Assembly (NCBI GenBank): GCA_045837725.1
Contig: JBEWZL010000145.1
Span: 310,001-374,000 of the forward strand
DNA: 64,000 bases
Origin: Vermamoeba vermiformis
Lineage: Eukaryota > Tubulinea > Echinamoebida
Direction: 5' to 3'
Positions 48,702-60,598 of the stretch are shown here, one piece after another. The notes beneath the pieces were generated by a model, which ran no database searches, was not told the DNA's origin, and saw nothing but the letters and a program-made list of their open reading frames with translations. The first letter of the stretch is position 1. Each line of letters opens with the position of its first letter. The translations under genes were made by a program, and so were the position numbers.

Positions 48702-49835
48702 TTACATCTTTTGCTTGATATCAGCTACCAGCTTTTTCAAACACTTTTCAGCATCATACCACGCACCAGGACCGTCTAATCGATAGTGCACTGGCAAGAT
48801 AGGACCGAACAGAAGTTCTGACATGACTTTTGGATGTCTGCTGATCTTTGGCATCGCTCCGAATTGTGCTGCGAGTTCGTCCATGTAGTCTGGCGCGTCG
48901 ACTTGAATAGTATGACGAGCACGAGCCAAGTATCTAAAACCAAATTTAGATAATGCAAATTGATGGTTGACACGTGTCACAAACTTACCGATTCCTGATC
49001 GCTGTCTTCTTTGCAGAAATGTCAGCAAGCATCTTTTGTTGGCTAGGCAAGCCGACGTTGCCTAACAGCACTTGACAGATCCAGCGGGATTGAAGTTCGC
49101 TGATTGGCATCAGTGCTCCGACTTGTTGAACTAGGCCAACCATCGAAATTGTTGGTGATTGTGCGGGCAAGAACACGTACTTGTAGACGTCAATGTCGTT
49201 GTCAGGTGACACGCGGAAAATTGATTCATCGAGGAACGGGAACTTGATGTCGTAGCCCGTGCAAAAAATGATCGCATCCAGCTCTTGGCTAGTTCCATCC
49301 ACGAAGAGAACACTATTTTCCTCGATCTTTTCAATTCCAGTCCTGACTATGATAGATCCGTGGCCAATACGACCCAACAAGTCTTGACTAACAGTCGGAT
49401 GCACTTGATCTAATCTGCAGTGCGGATCAAGTCCCCATTTCGACATCGAGCCTTGGTGCTGTTTGATGATCATCTCGGACACTGCTGTAATTAGACGGCG
49501 TGGAAGATTGCGTAGTGTGCGTGATGGCAGCTTGTAGCCAGAAGGCGTGCCTCCGAGGTACTTTGGAACAACCCAAGCACCACTGCAGCGAATGTGTTAA
49601 TCACTACTACCATCGACATCAAGTCATTTACTTACGTTCGAGTTGACAGGTAAGTTTGTTTAGTTACACGCGAAATTTCACAAGCGATGTCCACGGCGGA
49701 GTTACCAATACCCACAACCAAGACTCGCTTGTTGGCCAAGTCGAGCGGATTAGACACGTCTTTGTAAGAGTGACTATGGATCATTGGTCCTTTAAATGTG
49801 CTCATTCCTTCAATAGCTGGCTTTGGCCATCGCTG
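48702..49835 (-). pseudogene. Flavin-containing monooxygenase lacking its N-terminal FAD domain
   Basis: Exons encode, in order, QRWPKPAIEGMSTFKGPMIH, the NADPH loop KRVLVVGIGNSAVDIACEIS, GAWVVPKYLGGTPSGYKLPS, the conserved IIFCTGYDIKFPFLDE and a normal C-terminus with LARARHTIQVDAPDYMDEL and WYDAEKCLKKL, ending TAA 48702. The upstream half with the FAD GxGxxG motif and FMO fingerprint (about 170 residues) is absent: only 470 bp remain before the divergent P-loop gene and they do not encode it. The reading frame is otherwise intact, so truncation is recent, or the 5' end was displaced. Without FAD binding it should be inactive. Confidence 0.75.
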
Positions 49836-49839
49836 TGAA

Positions 49840-50307
49840 TGAGGTCGTTAGCAATGACACGTCACAACTACATTTTGTTAATGAGGACTATTGTAATCTG
49901 TTTCTCGTCTACAATTTGTATTTCTGCATATTAGAGTATTTGTAACGTTATTTAAAGGTGGAGGGTCCGCTGCGGAGTCTGCGGAGTGGGTGGAGTTAAA
50001 TCTACTTCCACTCAATCGTATATCTGGCTCCACTCTCGGCATCCATAATATTCGAAAATAATTCTTGGACAATTTGCACGTTAATTTACTGCTGAATGTT
50101 GCGACTTTGGTCAGATTAACTTCAGATCTTTTGAATGCAGCCCGCCAGAATTAGTGTTTTCACAACGATTATCATGATGGTTATAATATATATGTAATTG
50201 ATAGGAATATCGTATCTTTTAGGTGGTGCGATGTAGTAGTGTCATTGCGCTGGCCAAAAACTTTAATTTTCCAAAGACACGCATTAAACACCACGAATCA
50301 ATGCGCC
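49840..50307. other. Intergenic segment with GGAG/CTCC subterminal-type repeats
   Basis: Between 49955 and 50040 the hexamers GTGGAG, GCGGAGT (twice) and TCCACTC (twice) recur in both orientations. Such GGAG/CTCC clusters are common in the ends of hAT-type DNA transposons, so this may be a remnant, but no transposase frame is seen. It lies exactly where the monooxygenase 5' half is missing. Confidence 0.35.
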
Positions 50308-52317
50308 ATGGAGATTAGGCCAAAAGAAGAATATGTACCTATTACTAAAACTGACTACGGCTACGTTCAAAAGGTGACGTACGTCCAACCAGATCTTTAT
50401 CACGAGGAAGTTGTTGAGATCGAGTCACCATTCGCTTCCGTCGTGGCAACGGGCACGCAGGTGTATACTTTCCTACTTATGGGCGATCAAAACGCAGGTA
50501 AACAATTTTTAGCATTTTTTCTTAATTTTTTGCAATTTTATTCTGCCATGCAGAAGAAGCGCTCGTGTAATTTCTGTACGCTCTAGTTACTAACAATAAT
50601 TATAGGAAAATCCACATTTATTCATGCCTTCACTTATCAAGCTGATCCAAACTATCTCGAGTTATCGACACTTTTGCCTATTTTGTCCAGCAGCTTTTTC
50701 AATACTAGATTTTTAGAGCCAGGTAACAACAGTCACTATTAAATTGCAATTTCATATCTAATTTTGCAATTTTATAGATTCAAAGGTTGATCCACGCGAT
50801 GAATTGCCATTTTTAGACACAGATATTGGACGAGGCACAGTGCTCGTGACACGTGACGATTTTATTTTTTGGCTCGATGAAAATGGTCTGCCCATCGAGG
50901 AATATCCACGTGACACTCGTTTCATTGCATTGCAGTTCATTGAACTTGGTATGCTTGGCTCGTACATGGCCCTCCACAAGACTTACCATATTTGGAAACA
51001 GGCGGTGATCACTTAGATTCCATGATGGCGCCTAACAATGTCCCTCCGTCACTCAAAGACGTCGTTAATCGATCATTACAACTCGTGCATCAAGCCAAGA
51101 AAACGATTTATTTCATCAACTTGAAAACTCTGCTCGAGATCCGCGGCAATGAAATCACACTGCAAAAGAACGCTTATGACACGCTTATTAGTCGATTGTC
51201 ATTCTTAAGTGAGCTGTTCAAAGAGAAGCACGGCATTTTGTTCAGCTTGTCACGTGTGCCAATTGGTCAAGAATTGAAAATCAATCACAGCGAGATTTCC
51301 AAGCAAGTCGGATTCACCGTCAATGCATCAAAGGCAACAGATTTGCACCTACAGATCGTTGGACTGATAAGGACGTTATTAAGACACGAACATAATGCCC
51401 GACAATGGTCTTTTGACGTGGTGGATGTCTATTCAAGTAGTCACCTTGACGCGGACCAAAATCTGAATGTATCGAGTATATTAGGCACGCTAGTCAAGCT
51501 ACTCAGCAACGACATGGCCCACTCTAAGACTGAGCCTGAAATGATCGTCGCGCGTCACGTGATGAGTTGTTTCAAGGACAGTCAATCACGTGTCAACGAA
51601 GCTGACGAGTTCTCACTGTGGATCGATGAAGAAGTGTTTCAAGAGTACTTAGAGGAAGGCATTGATATACCTGAAGTACCTGAAACTGTCATGCTTCAAA
51701 AACTACCAGTAGTCGCAAAGAGAATGGAAGAAACAAACATTGCAATTATCCATCACGGCAACAACTTTTCCAAATATGGAATAACCTTTGACGTCAACGG
51801 AACAATGTATTCATGGCAGTCAGTCACCGATGACAAACAAATCGTTCAAAAACTCGAGCTGCGCTTGCCGTACTTTACACCGCTGTTCAATGTCATTGAC
51901 AGCTACTTCACGAAGAACATTCCGGCCGAGTTTTGGATGCACAAAGAACCGCTGAAGAAAACTCACGACGTCGAGTTAGCGAAGCAACTTAAAGAGGCAC
52001 TTGCACAACTAGAGCTCGAGATTGATAAGAAATGGCATGACATGTTGCATCGCTTGCAAGAAGTGAAGGACACGAGTCAAGTCGAATCTGATCCGCGCAT
52101 GATCATGTGGCTAATCCTACTCGATGAGTGGCTCATGGGACAGCGATTGTTATGCACTGGCGAGGATACGAAGACCCACGAATGGATATTTTCCCGCCCT
52201 TTTTCAGCGGATCCACAGCAGTGGAATCAAGTTGCGCAGCTGTTCCATATCAAGGCATCCTCGAGCTCTGTTAGTGACGGCCCATACGATAAGATATCCA
52301 TCAGAGTAACACAATAG
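50308..52317 (+). CDS. Large P-loop (GTPase-like) protein of unknown family
   Basis: About 590 residues in five exons. Walker A is YTFLLMGDQNAGKSTFIHAF, split by an intron at 50498-50605. PFLDTDIGRGTVLVTRDD, TRFIALQFIELGGDHLDSMM (probable DxxG/Walker B region after the splice at about 51001) and TIYFINLKTLLEIRGNEI follow. The last exon is a long helical region with a coiled coil (ELAKQLKEALAQLELEIDKK) and no TM helix. No NKxD is evident. The build, an N-terminal P-loop domain plus a long helical C-domain, recalls septin- or dynamin-like and STAND ATPases, but I cannot assign it. Start chosen at ATG 50308. Stop TAG. Confidence 0.72.
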
Positions 52318-52709
52318 GCTCTGGTCACTGTGACACGGGACCGTTCGGATGTCACAAAAAATTCAAGCTTGAAGAGCACAAAGGGCTTCGTAACCCGAAC
52401 AATCGGCGTGCGGCATGACAATGTTTAATTAATTAGCCATCATTGACCAGTCTAACCGTTGACAAAGTGCTAAATAGCGATGTCCTGCTAGAATTGACTC
52501 GACTACAAGAACTTGCAACGTGCAGATCTCTGAAGCTCAAGGAAAGACTTGTATTTGCAAACAAACTTGAATGACGTTTTCTCCGTAAAAAATACAATTA
52601 AATAAGCTGCTTTTATGAAGCGAAGTTACATCCTTTTTGCGCTTGATCTAGCTTGCTTTGCAGTTAAGCAGATTTTACTTGCTCCTTCTCGTAGTTTTCG
52701 GGTTTGGTG
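52318..52709. other. Intergenic, 390 bp, containing the left copy of a diverged duplication
   Basis: 52530-52615 (AAGGAAAGACTTGTATTTGC, then ACGTTTTCTCCGTAAAAAAT) is related to 53295-53365 (ATGGAAAGATTTGTATCTGC, then ACGTTTTCCCCATAAAAATT). By eye about 70% identity over 80 bp, same orientation. No gene seen. Confidence 0.5.
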
Positions 52710-53042
52710 TTAGCGAGCTGGTTTGAAGTAAGCTTTTGTGAGACGCAAGACAGCCTCTTCTAGATTAGTTATTTTCTGTTTCTGGGCCTCCAACTCGGCA
52801 CGGAGATTCTTTTGCTCCTCACGGATCTTCTTTTGCTCGTCACGGAGCTTTTTTTGCTCTTCACGGAGCTTCTGTGTCTCGGTGTTAAAGTCTTCACGGA
52901 GCTTCTGTGTCTCGGTGTTAAAGTCTTCACGGAGCACTTCACAGAACTTCTTATTCTCCTCTAACTCTTCACTCAACTTCTTAAACTCTTCAGGGAGCTC
53001 TTCACAGATCTTCTTCTCTAGTGCCTTGAATTTAGCAAGCAT
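52710..53042 (-). CDS. Coiled-coil protein with exact tandem repeats, 110 aa
   Basis: Single frame starting MLAKFKALEKKICEELPEEF, almost wholly charged heptads (EEQKKLRDEQKKIREEQK) predicted to form one long coiled coil. Codons for the unit KLREDFNTETQ occur twice as an exact 33-bp tandem copy (52858-52923) followed by a partial third. Stop TAA. No partner domain. It lies inside the duplicated block that precedes the LRR pair and may be a structural or decoy fragment; it could also be an exon of a larger gene. Confidence 0.55.
   Translation of the reverse strand: MLAKFKALEKKICEELPEEFKKLSEELEENKKFCEVLREDFNTETQKLREDFNTETQKLREEQKKLRDEQKKIREEQKNLRAELEAQKQKITNLEEAVLRLTKAYFKPAR
52858..52923 (-). 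repeat. 33-bp exact tandem duplication within the coiled-coil ORF
   Basis: Two identical 33-bp units (52858-52890 and 52891-52923), with the first 12 bp of a third. The length is a multiple of three and preserves the frame, adding 11 residues to the coiled coil. Confidence 0.9.
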
Positions 53043-53530
53043 TATCTGGCATAGGAGGTCTACGTCTTCAATAGAAATTGTAACTCAATATATTGGACAA
53101 TATGGAATATGAAATCAATAAATTATAATCAATTTTGGTCGATGCAAATCCAATTCCTAAAAGGCAATCAAATTATTACCTGAATACCCCTCGATGGAAG
53201 TTGTAACACTACTGTTACTAGTTAGCGGCATATTTATCTTCCGTAGAGAATTGTGTTGTGCTGTTTGAATGTTAGCTGCAAACGATTGAACCGCTCAATG
53301 GAAAGATTTGTATCTGCGAACAAAAAAGAATCACGTTTTCCCCATAAAAATTCAAATAAATATGCTAAGGGTCGAAACCAGGAAGCTCCAGTTTCGCTTA
53401 TTTTTCTTTCTCTTGATCAGACCACCAAATCCACAAAATTTCGGACGGATGATCAGTTACTATTCACCTGTTAAGACTTTTTCAGTGGTTTCATCTTCAC
53501 GAGTGGAAGGACAAGTGCATCTATTATAAA
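53043..53530. other. Upstream region of the first LRR gene, containing the right duplication copy
   Basis: AT-rich; the diverged duplicate of 52530-52615 lies at 53295-53365. Two overlapping plus-strand frames (53253-53474, 53308-53529) have no domain and are probably chance frames. Confidence 0.45.
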
Positions 53531-55307
53531 ATGAAACGAAAAGCAGAACCGTTAGAAGATCGGCACAGAAAAAAGCCAAAATTCAACCATGAGGAAAAAG
53601 TATGTTCTTTTAATATGAAATGGCGATACATCCTATTTTTGGAATTTTCTAAATTAATTGAAAATTTATTTTCAGACCCAATTATTTTCTCTTCTTCCTG
53701 ACGAGCTTGTACGAGAAATATTGAGCTATTTGAATGACCACAACCTCCGATGGGCACGATTGATCGATCAACGGCTATTTAAACTCATTGATATTCGTCA
53801 TTTCAATATTGGGTGTATTCTTGACTCAGAAATGTCAGAGTTGACACGAGTGTTTGGACGATACGACAAGCCGATTGGACTCACTTTTAGAAAGCCACAT
53901 ACGCTCGCCAGCAACATTAGCCTCTTGTCGCAGCTCACTCAACTCACTCAACTCGATATTGGTCTCGAGCACGGACCAATCAAGCTCGACCAACTGACCA
54001 ACTTGCAATCACTCACTGGCCGAATGCCACCGTTCAATTGTCAATCTCACTCGCAATTAAGAGCCTTGAAAACGTCCAATGTGCCCATTGTGCAGCCACA
54101 CGTCTATCCAGCTCATTTGGAACAGCTTATAGTGGACTCAATTGGCTTACCAGCAAAAGAGTTTTACTCACCGGACCCTAAGCGCTGTCAAAAGTGCTTC
54201 GACGCAATGCCAAACATTAGACACCTTGAACTGAGAGAGTCAGCACCGACATTTGTGCCCGGCATTGAATGTCACTTGACAGGTCTCGAGTCCCTGGTGA
54301 CAGGCACCGCTGTTACAGGCCTCCCCGTCAACACAATGACGGCCCTGACAGTCTTGGCCCATCAAATGTATGGACACGTCAACTGGGACATCGCACACTT
54401 GACCAACTTGCGACGACTTGCCATCGTTAGCAGGCGATTCATGAACCACACGAGCTTGTCACCGTACAAGTTGCTCGAGTCTCTTATTATCAAAGACACG
54501 GTCGTTGATGAACATTTGACGCAGCTGGTCGGCACTCAGATCACACAACTTGAAGTCTCTTTGGCGAACAAGCAAAGCCTTGAACACGTGACATCGTTTA
54601 CCAACCTACGACATCTCTCCATTGTGATTGGCTACGAAGACAGTATTGACTTGGCCCAATTGACACATCTCACGCAGCTGACGACGCTAAAGGTGCGAGG
54701 AAACAGCTACTGGAAGTACGTGGAAAACATCAGCGAGTGCACCAAGCTGAAGAATTTAGTAGAACTCGTACTGGTGCAAAAAAAACAAATGCAAGGCGAG
54801 CTGCTTGTACTTTCCTCGTTGACACGTTTGACACGATTGACGCTAAAAGACCAAGCCCCGACCATCGACATCACCAACATGAGCAACTTACGGAAGTTAA
54901 ACGTCCAACACCAACACCAAAATTCAGCTAATATGACAGCTATTGGCTTACCTACGCTGCACAATTTGACGAATTTAACATTTTCCGGTAATTTGACAGC
55001 ACAAATCTGCAGCAGCTTAACAGCATTGCACGACCTCACATTCATCGAGAGAGTCGAAGATCAAAGTCTCGAACATGCGTGCAAGTTGACACGACTGACA
55101 TCTTTGACGGGCCACACCATGGGTAGTGGTGCCTGTTTGACACGTTTGACACGACTGCAAAGGCTCATGCTGATCACGGAAGAAGGCTCGCATAAGATTA
55201 GAAAAGAGCTGAAAGAGAAACTTGTCTATTGTCACTTATTTACGTACCACTATATAGACAAAAACGATGAAACTTATCAAGATGATAGTGACTACGATGA
55301 CGACTAA
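53531..55307 (+). CDS. F-box/leucine-rich repeat protein, copy 1
   Basis: Exon 1 (53531-53599) encodes MKRKAEPLEDRHRKKPKFNH, a nuclear-type basic leader. Exon 2 starts with an F-box-like segment (SLLPDELVREILSYLNDHNL, RWARLIDQRLFKL), then a conserved linker up to GLTFRK, followed by about 15 irregular leucine-rich repeats of about 22-25 residues with LTQLTQLDI, LTNLRRLAI and LTRLTRLTL patterns, and an acidic tail (DDSDYDDD). About 570 residues. F-box/LRR proteins recruit substrates to SCF ubiquitin ligases through the LRR arc. The DNA repeats TTGACACG many times because it encodes LTRLTRL. Confidence 0.85.
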
Positions 55308-55450
55308 TAAAATTGATCTTGTAAAAAGTTGCGTCTGCGGTCACAGAGAACTTAACGGAACCGTTGAGTCAACAGGCTTTTTTCTTCGAAAGAACACATT
55401 ACTCACCATACCTCTCTGATATTTTATTTCGCACAATTGCCAAGCGCTAA

Positions 55451-57229
55451 ATGAAACGAAAAGCAGATCCACTTGAAGATCGAACCAGAAAAAAGCAAAA
55501 ATCGCTTTCTCATGCAAACGTGAGTTAATTAATTAGCCTAGTCGAATTGATATTTTTCTAGGTTTCTAAATTAATTTTTATATTTTAGAAGAATAATTTT
55601 TTTTCTCTTCTTCCTGACGAGCTCGTACGAGAAATATTGAGCCATTTGAATGACCACAACCTCCGATGGGCACGATTGATCGATCAGCGGCTATTTAAAC
55701 TCGTTGATATTCGTCATTTCAATATTGGGTGTATTCTTGACTCAGAAATGTCAGAGTTGACACGAGTGTTTGGACGATACGACAAGCCGATTGGACTCAC
55801 TTTTAGAAAGACCAACAAGCTTCAGAACAATATAACGTGCTTAATCAACCTCACTCAACTCACCCAACTCGATATTGGCCGGGGCTCGGATCTTCTTGAC
55901 TTTGAGATCTGCAACAAGCTAACCAATCTGCAATCACTCACGGCGAGTGTATCACTCGCTCAATTACAACATCACACACAGCTCACCGAGTTAGTGGCTG
56001 GCCAAGTGCTTGCGGAGAATGACCAAATGTTTCCTGCACAATTGAAGCGGCTGAAAGCGAAGACAATTCTCCTGTACAAAGAAGTCACGCGCTACTGGGG
56101 TGCAGGATTGACACAAGTAGAGAAGAAACTTCATCCAGAGCAGTACGAAAAGTGTTTCGCGGCCTTGCCCAATATCAAACACCTCGAGCTGGACAAAATG
56201 ACGTGCACGTTACTGCCAGGCATTGCATGTCACTGGACGGGCCTCGAGTCCTTATCAACAGGCATCGCCGTCACCAATCTCCCTGTCAACACAATGACGG
56301 CCTTGACAGTGTTGGCCAATCGTCAGAGTGGAAATTTCAATTGGGACATTGCACACTTGACCAACTTGCGACGACTTGCCATATTTGGTGACGCATTCGT
56401 AAAACACTTGAACTTGACTCCCTTCACACTCTTAGAGTCGTTGACACTTCAACTTACTTCAGATTTGCCTTTCGATGATGTGCAGCTCACACAGTTGATC
56501 AGCACGAAGATAACGCACCTTGATATTCTAACCTCCAACCAGCAAAACATTGCTCAGGTGGCATCGCTAATCAACTTGCGACAGCTCAAGTTAAACATTG
56601 GCTACGGATGCCATTTTGACTTCGCACAACTGTCACACCTCACGCAATTGACAAGTTTATCTGTCGATTCTCATGTAGTCACACACGAAGACGACAATAT
56701 TCAAGCCTGCATTGGACTGAAGAACTTGTTGGAGCTGCGTCTGGGAGTGTCCGTACTCAACGACGAGCCGCTTGTCTTGTCCGATTTCACTCGCTTGACG
56801 CACTTGTCACTCTCGTCTGGTGCTCCAACCGTTGATGTATCGAATATGACAAACTTGCAGTGCTTGGAAACCAATTACGATCAAGATAGTGACCTTATTG
56901 GCTTGTCTACACTATACAGCTTGACGAGCCTAGCATGCAATACATTGGATTATGAATGCTGCTCCACTCTGACGTCATTACAAGCTTTGACTTTACATAT
57001 GGCTGAGGAAGAGACAAAAGAGTTGTCAAAGCTGACGCAATTGACCGCATTGTCAATCTATTGTGCGCAGAGAAATTGCGAGTATTTGACACGTTTGACA
57101 CGACTTCAGAGCCTCAAAGTGATGTCACTGAAGGGAAAGACAACGCTGGCTAATGAACTCAAAAAGAAATTGATTTATTGTGAACCACTTGAATACACTT
57201 TTTATGAAGATGAGGATGATAGTGAATAA
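55451..57229 (+). CDS. F-box/leucine-rich repeat protein, copy 2
   Basis: Tandem paralogue 140 bp after copy 1, with the same two-exon plan: MKRKADPLEDRTRKKQK, an intron of about 65 nt, then SLLPDELVREILSHLNDHNL. About 210 bp (55605-55812) are nearly identical to copy 1 (roughly five differences), ending at GLTFRK. From there the leucine-rich repeats diverge strongly (LTQLTQLDI, LTNLQSLTA, LTHLSLSSGAPTVDVSNM are shared, most loops are not). The tail is again acidic (YEDEDDSE). About 555 residues. The pattern fits a constant F-box head with a variable ligand-binding arc. Confidence 0.87.
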
Positions 57230-57335
57230 CAATAGTGATAAAATTAGTAGGTAACGAATAGGGTCAAATACGTGTAGGACGGAATAATACTCGTAATAAA
57301 TTGTGGTGGTTTTATAAATGCAGATGCGCCAATTT

Positions 57336-60300
57336 TTACTTCTTTAGAGAATTTACAAAAACATCCACACTAGGCTCACCACCTAATAATTTTTTGACCA
57401 TTACTAACGGGTCCTTAGCACCTCCATAAGCCAATAATTCGCGTCTATATAACTCTCCTGCTTCTCGGTTCAACGGATCTCGCGCAAAACAATTTTCCCA
57501 GATATTTGCACTAAATAACGTAGAGTACAAATATGTGTAATAAAACGCACCATAACTATCACATCAATCGTTAGATATATCATTACTTTGCCTATTAGAC
57601 TTACGAATCGAGGTGTGTAAAATATTTGTGAGGGGCAACTCCGGGAGGAAATTTCACGGGTGAGTACTGGCTCAATTGACTGATCACCTCCGTAGAACTC
57701 TTGCCATTGAGCACTGGTCCTGAATGCAAGTACTGATCGACTGCGGACAAGTGCAGCTGTTCTTGTGTGTCCATCGCTTTGAACAGCGTTTTTGATATTC
57801 GGACCTGCTGCAGTGCCTGTTCGGGCAGTACTGCGCCTATGATATTTCCTTATTTAGTATATAATGATAAGGCTTTGATGTTCGTACCTGTCTTATAATG
57901 CTTTGCAAATTGAGAAATGACATTGTAATCCCAGATCCAATTTTCCATCAACGTCGAGGCAGTCTCAACAAAATCGTTGTAGCTGTAATTATATTAATAT
58001 AATGTTATAATAATAATAGCGTACCTTCTTGTGCCTGAAAAATGCTGTAGCTCGTTTCTGCTGAATAACGTTTGAAGTAAATGACCAAATTCGTGGAACA
58101 ATGTTTCGACCTCTGAGAAACTCAGCAGAACAGGCTTACTGCAAAAACAATACGTTAGTATAATAGTAGCCGAGGGTCTTTCAAATATTATGCAATTGAT
58201 TTACGTACTCTTTTGAACGAGACTGAGAAAAGTTTGTGACAACAGCGACCCTCGCAGCGTCACTGTGCATGCTGCGAAATCTCAACGGGAAATTCGCTCC
58301 TCCGCCAAATTTGCCTTCGCGTGATAACATATCCAAATATAGATATCCTAATACTCTTGAATCCTTTTCATCTCGTACTTCAACTTTTCTGACGCTCGGA
58401 TCCCAGATCTCGTTTGGACTCGCTTGCACAACGTTCATTTGAATACCAAATAGCTTATTAGATATTATTCTTAGTCCTTCCCAGCATTGACCTAACGGGA
58501 AGTATTCGCGGCTGAAAACCGATTTAAGTATTAAGTATCCATAAAAGGAAATAATAAGGGTCTGCATTTGCAACTTACATGTTCGAAATTGGATCGTTAA
58601 TTTTGACTTGCTTCATTAGTCCACGATAATAGTCTCGGTCCCAAGCGTTAATATCCAAATGTTGAACGGATTCGGATGTGACACCCGAATGATCTTTGTT
58701 GCCTGTTGACACTGAGTTGTATAGGCCTTTTAATGACCTCATAGAAGCCAATTCTTCTTTTACCATTGGTGATAATTTCTCGTTCACAGTCTGGTAATAA
58801 AAATTAGATAAATATTCAACAGTATGACTTTGATGCATATACACGGACCTGTAAGAAGTCCATTACACTTTGAGGAGTTTTCAATATTCTGTGAACGGCG
58901 TTCATATGTGAATACGACGGAAAATTTAAAAATTCCGCGATTTCTTGTCTCATAGCCAACATCCGATCGAGCACTTCAAGCCGTGCTGTTTGCGTAATAT
59001 TTGACAGGTTAGTATTACTCGAAACAACCCTCATAGAATAATTTGTCATCATAGGCAACACCTACAATAAATATAATATGGTTATATTATTACGTACCAT
59101 CAGGTTGGTAACCAGCAGTGTAGACATCTTTGCGGATCTGCTCGTCTTCTACATGGGCCAAAATTCCATTGACGACTTCGCCGCTGAGATCGACAATGAC
59201 TTTTCCATTCTTTACAGGATAATATCTTGCCAACCCTATAAGAATCATAAATTAGTCCCTGCTTACAAGGAAATAGCAGATGTAGATCGCGTACCTGGCA
59301 TTGACTTCAAAACTTTTTTATCAACAGCGTAACGTCCATACTCGGCAGGATTATTACTCATATGAATGAACTGCGATTGAAGCATCCTACAAAAATAATT
59401 AGGATTAAATTCTAAAGGTCGGATTAGATCTGATCGCGTACTGTAACTTTGCAAACTTCTCATGCAGTACTTCTCTATTCTTATCTGACAAATGAACTCC
59501 TTTGTGTTCAAATTCATCTTTTAATTGCGAAATAACGATGAGCTGTTCTTCTGTTAGATCTTGCCTGGATCACACGGTAATGTCAGTACATTCAGAGAGA
59601 CTATATCATCAATACTATCGCATTATATTAATTATAATCATATTAAACGTACTTTCGGTCTATAGCACTCCGTGAAGCATCATATAACGTCCGATCTGTA
59701 TTTAACAAGCCAACAAAACTCTGCATTAACATTGAGGCCTCATCTGCTGCTTGACTATATTTAGGATCAGGGTGGACATGACGGCATAGCTCTGCTGCGT
59801 CTGCAACGTAACACATCTGATCTGAAATCGTGTCAAGTTTGCGTACGATCTGAAACATCTCAAATTAGTAAAGCAGCCAAAATATACTGCGGTATCTGTA
59901 TCATACCTCGGCTGCGGGAATTGACTTGTAATTCTTTAACTCGTCAACGATCGCGTTACATTTTGAGATTGACTGTTTTGCAAGATCTACCCAATGAGAA
60001 GGCTTTAATAATCCTAAACATTTTTAAATATTAGTATATTTGATTGTATTAATAAATACATTCATGATTAATACAAATAAATGCTTGTAAGACAAGAAAA
60101 AATTGTTTATTGAGCTGATCTCACGTCAGCAATTTGCAATATTATAGGAAATTATAATTTCAGGCGTTCGTGAATATTACCTTGCATGCCAAATAGTCCG
60201 TGGTTCTCCGCTGATTTATTAACAAAAGTTGAGTTTGGCAAGCCTTGATCAAAGGCCTGCACAAAGCTGAAGGACTGTACATTTCTTCTATATATTTTAC

Positions 60301-60412
60301 AAATACTAAAAATAGATTGGTTCGCGTGTTTTGGCTTTAACGCATTTGTTACAGTTGCGCCTGATCTGCGTAAATTTATTGCCGATCTATTTAATCGTAG
60401 TAACGAGAGCAT
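57336..60412 (-). CDS. Mitochondrial intermediate peptidase-like M3 metallopeptidase
   Basis: A dozen exons from ATG 60412, MLSLLRLNRSAINLRRSGAT, a basic amphipathic leader, to TAA 57336. NHGLFGMQGLLKPSHW resembles the GLFG start of mature MIP/OCT1. Zinc site: SEVETLFHEFGHLLQTLFS (HExxH, about 58110-58080). Substrate-binding blocks LDMLSREGKFGGGANFPLRF and YGAFYYTYLYSTLFSANIWE are present, ending in GGAKDPLVMVKKLLGGEPS. MIP removes octapeptides from imported precursors after MPP cleavage. Thimet-like oligopeptidases share the fold, but the leader and the GLFG block favour MIP. Two introns begin GTACGCGATC. Confidence 0.9.
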
Positions 60413-60598
60413 GATAAATATATACAACCCTCTCGTGTACGCGAACAATAAACATCAAAATACTAAAGTTTGGTTGCTCTGCAAAATGAACGTTGCAAAA
60501 ATTCTGAGATCAGACAAAAAGGCAATTTTTTTCTTTGTATTCGCAATTTATTTACAAAATTGTACAATTTTGAGCTCCCTTTTTAGGAACCTAGTATT

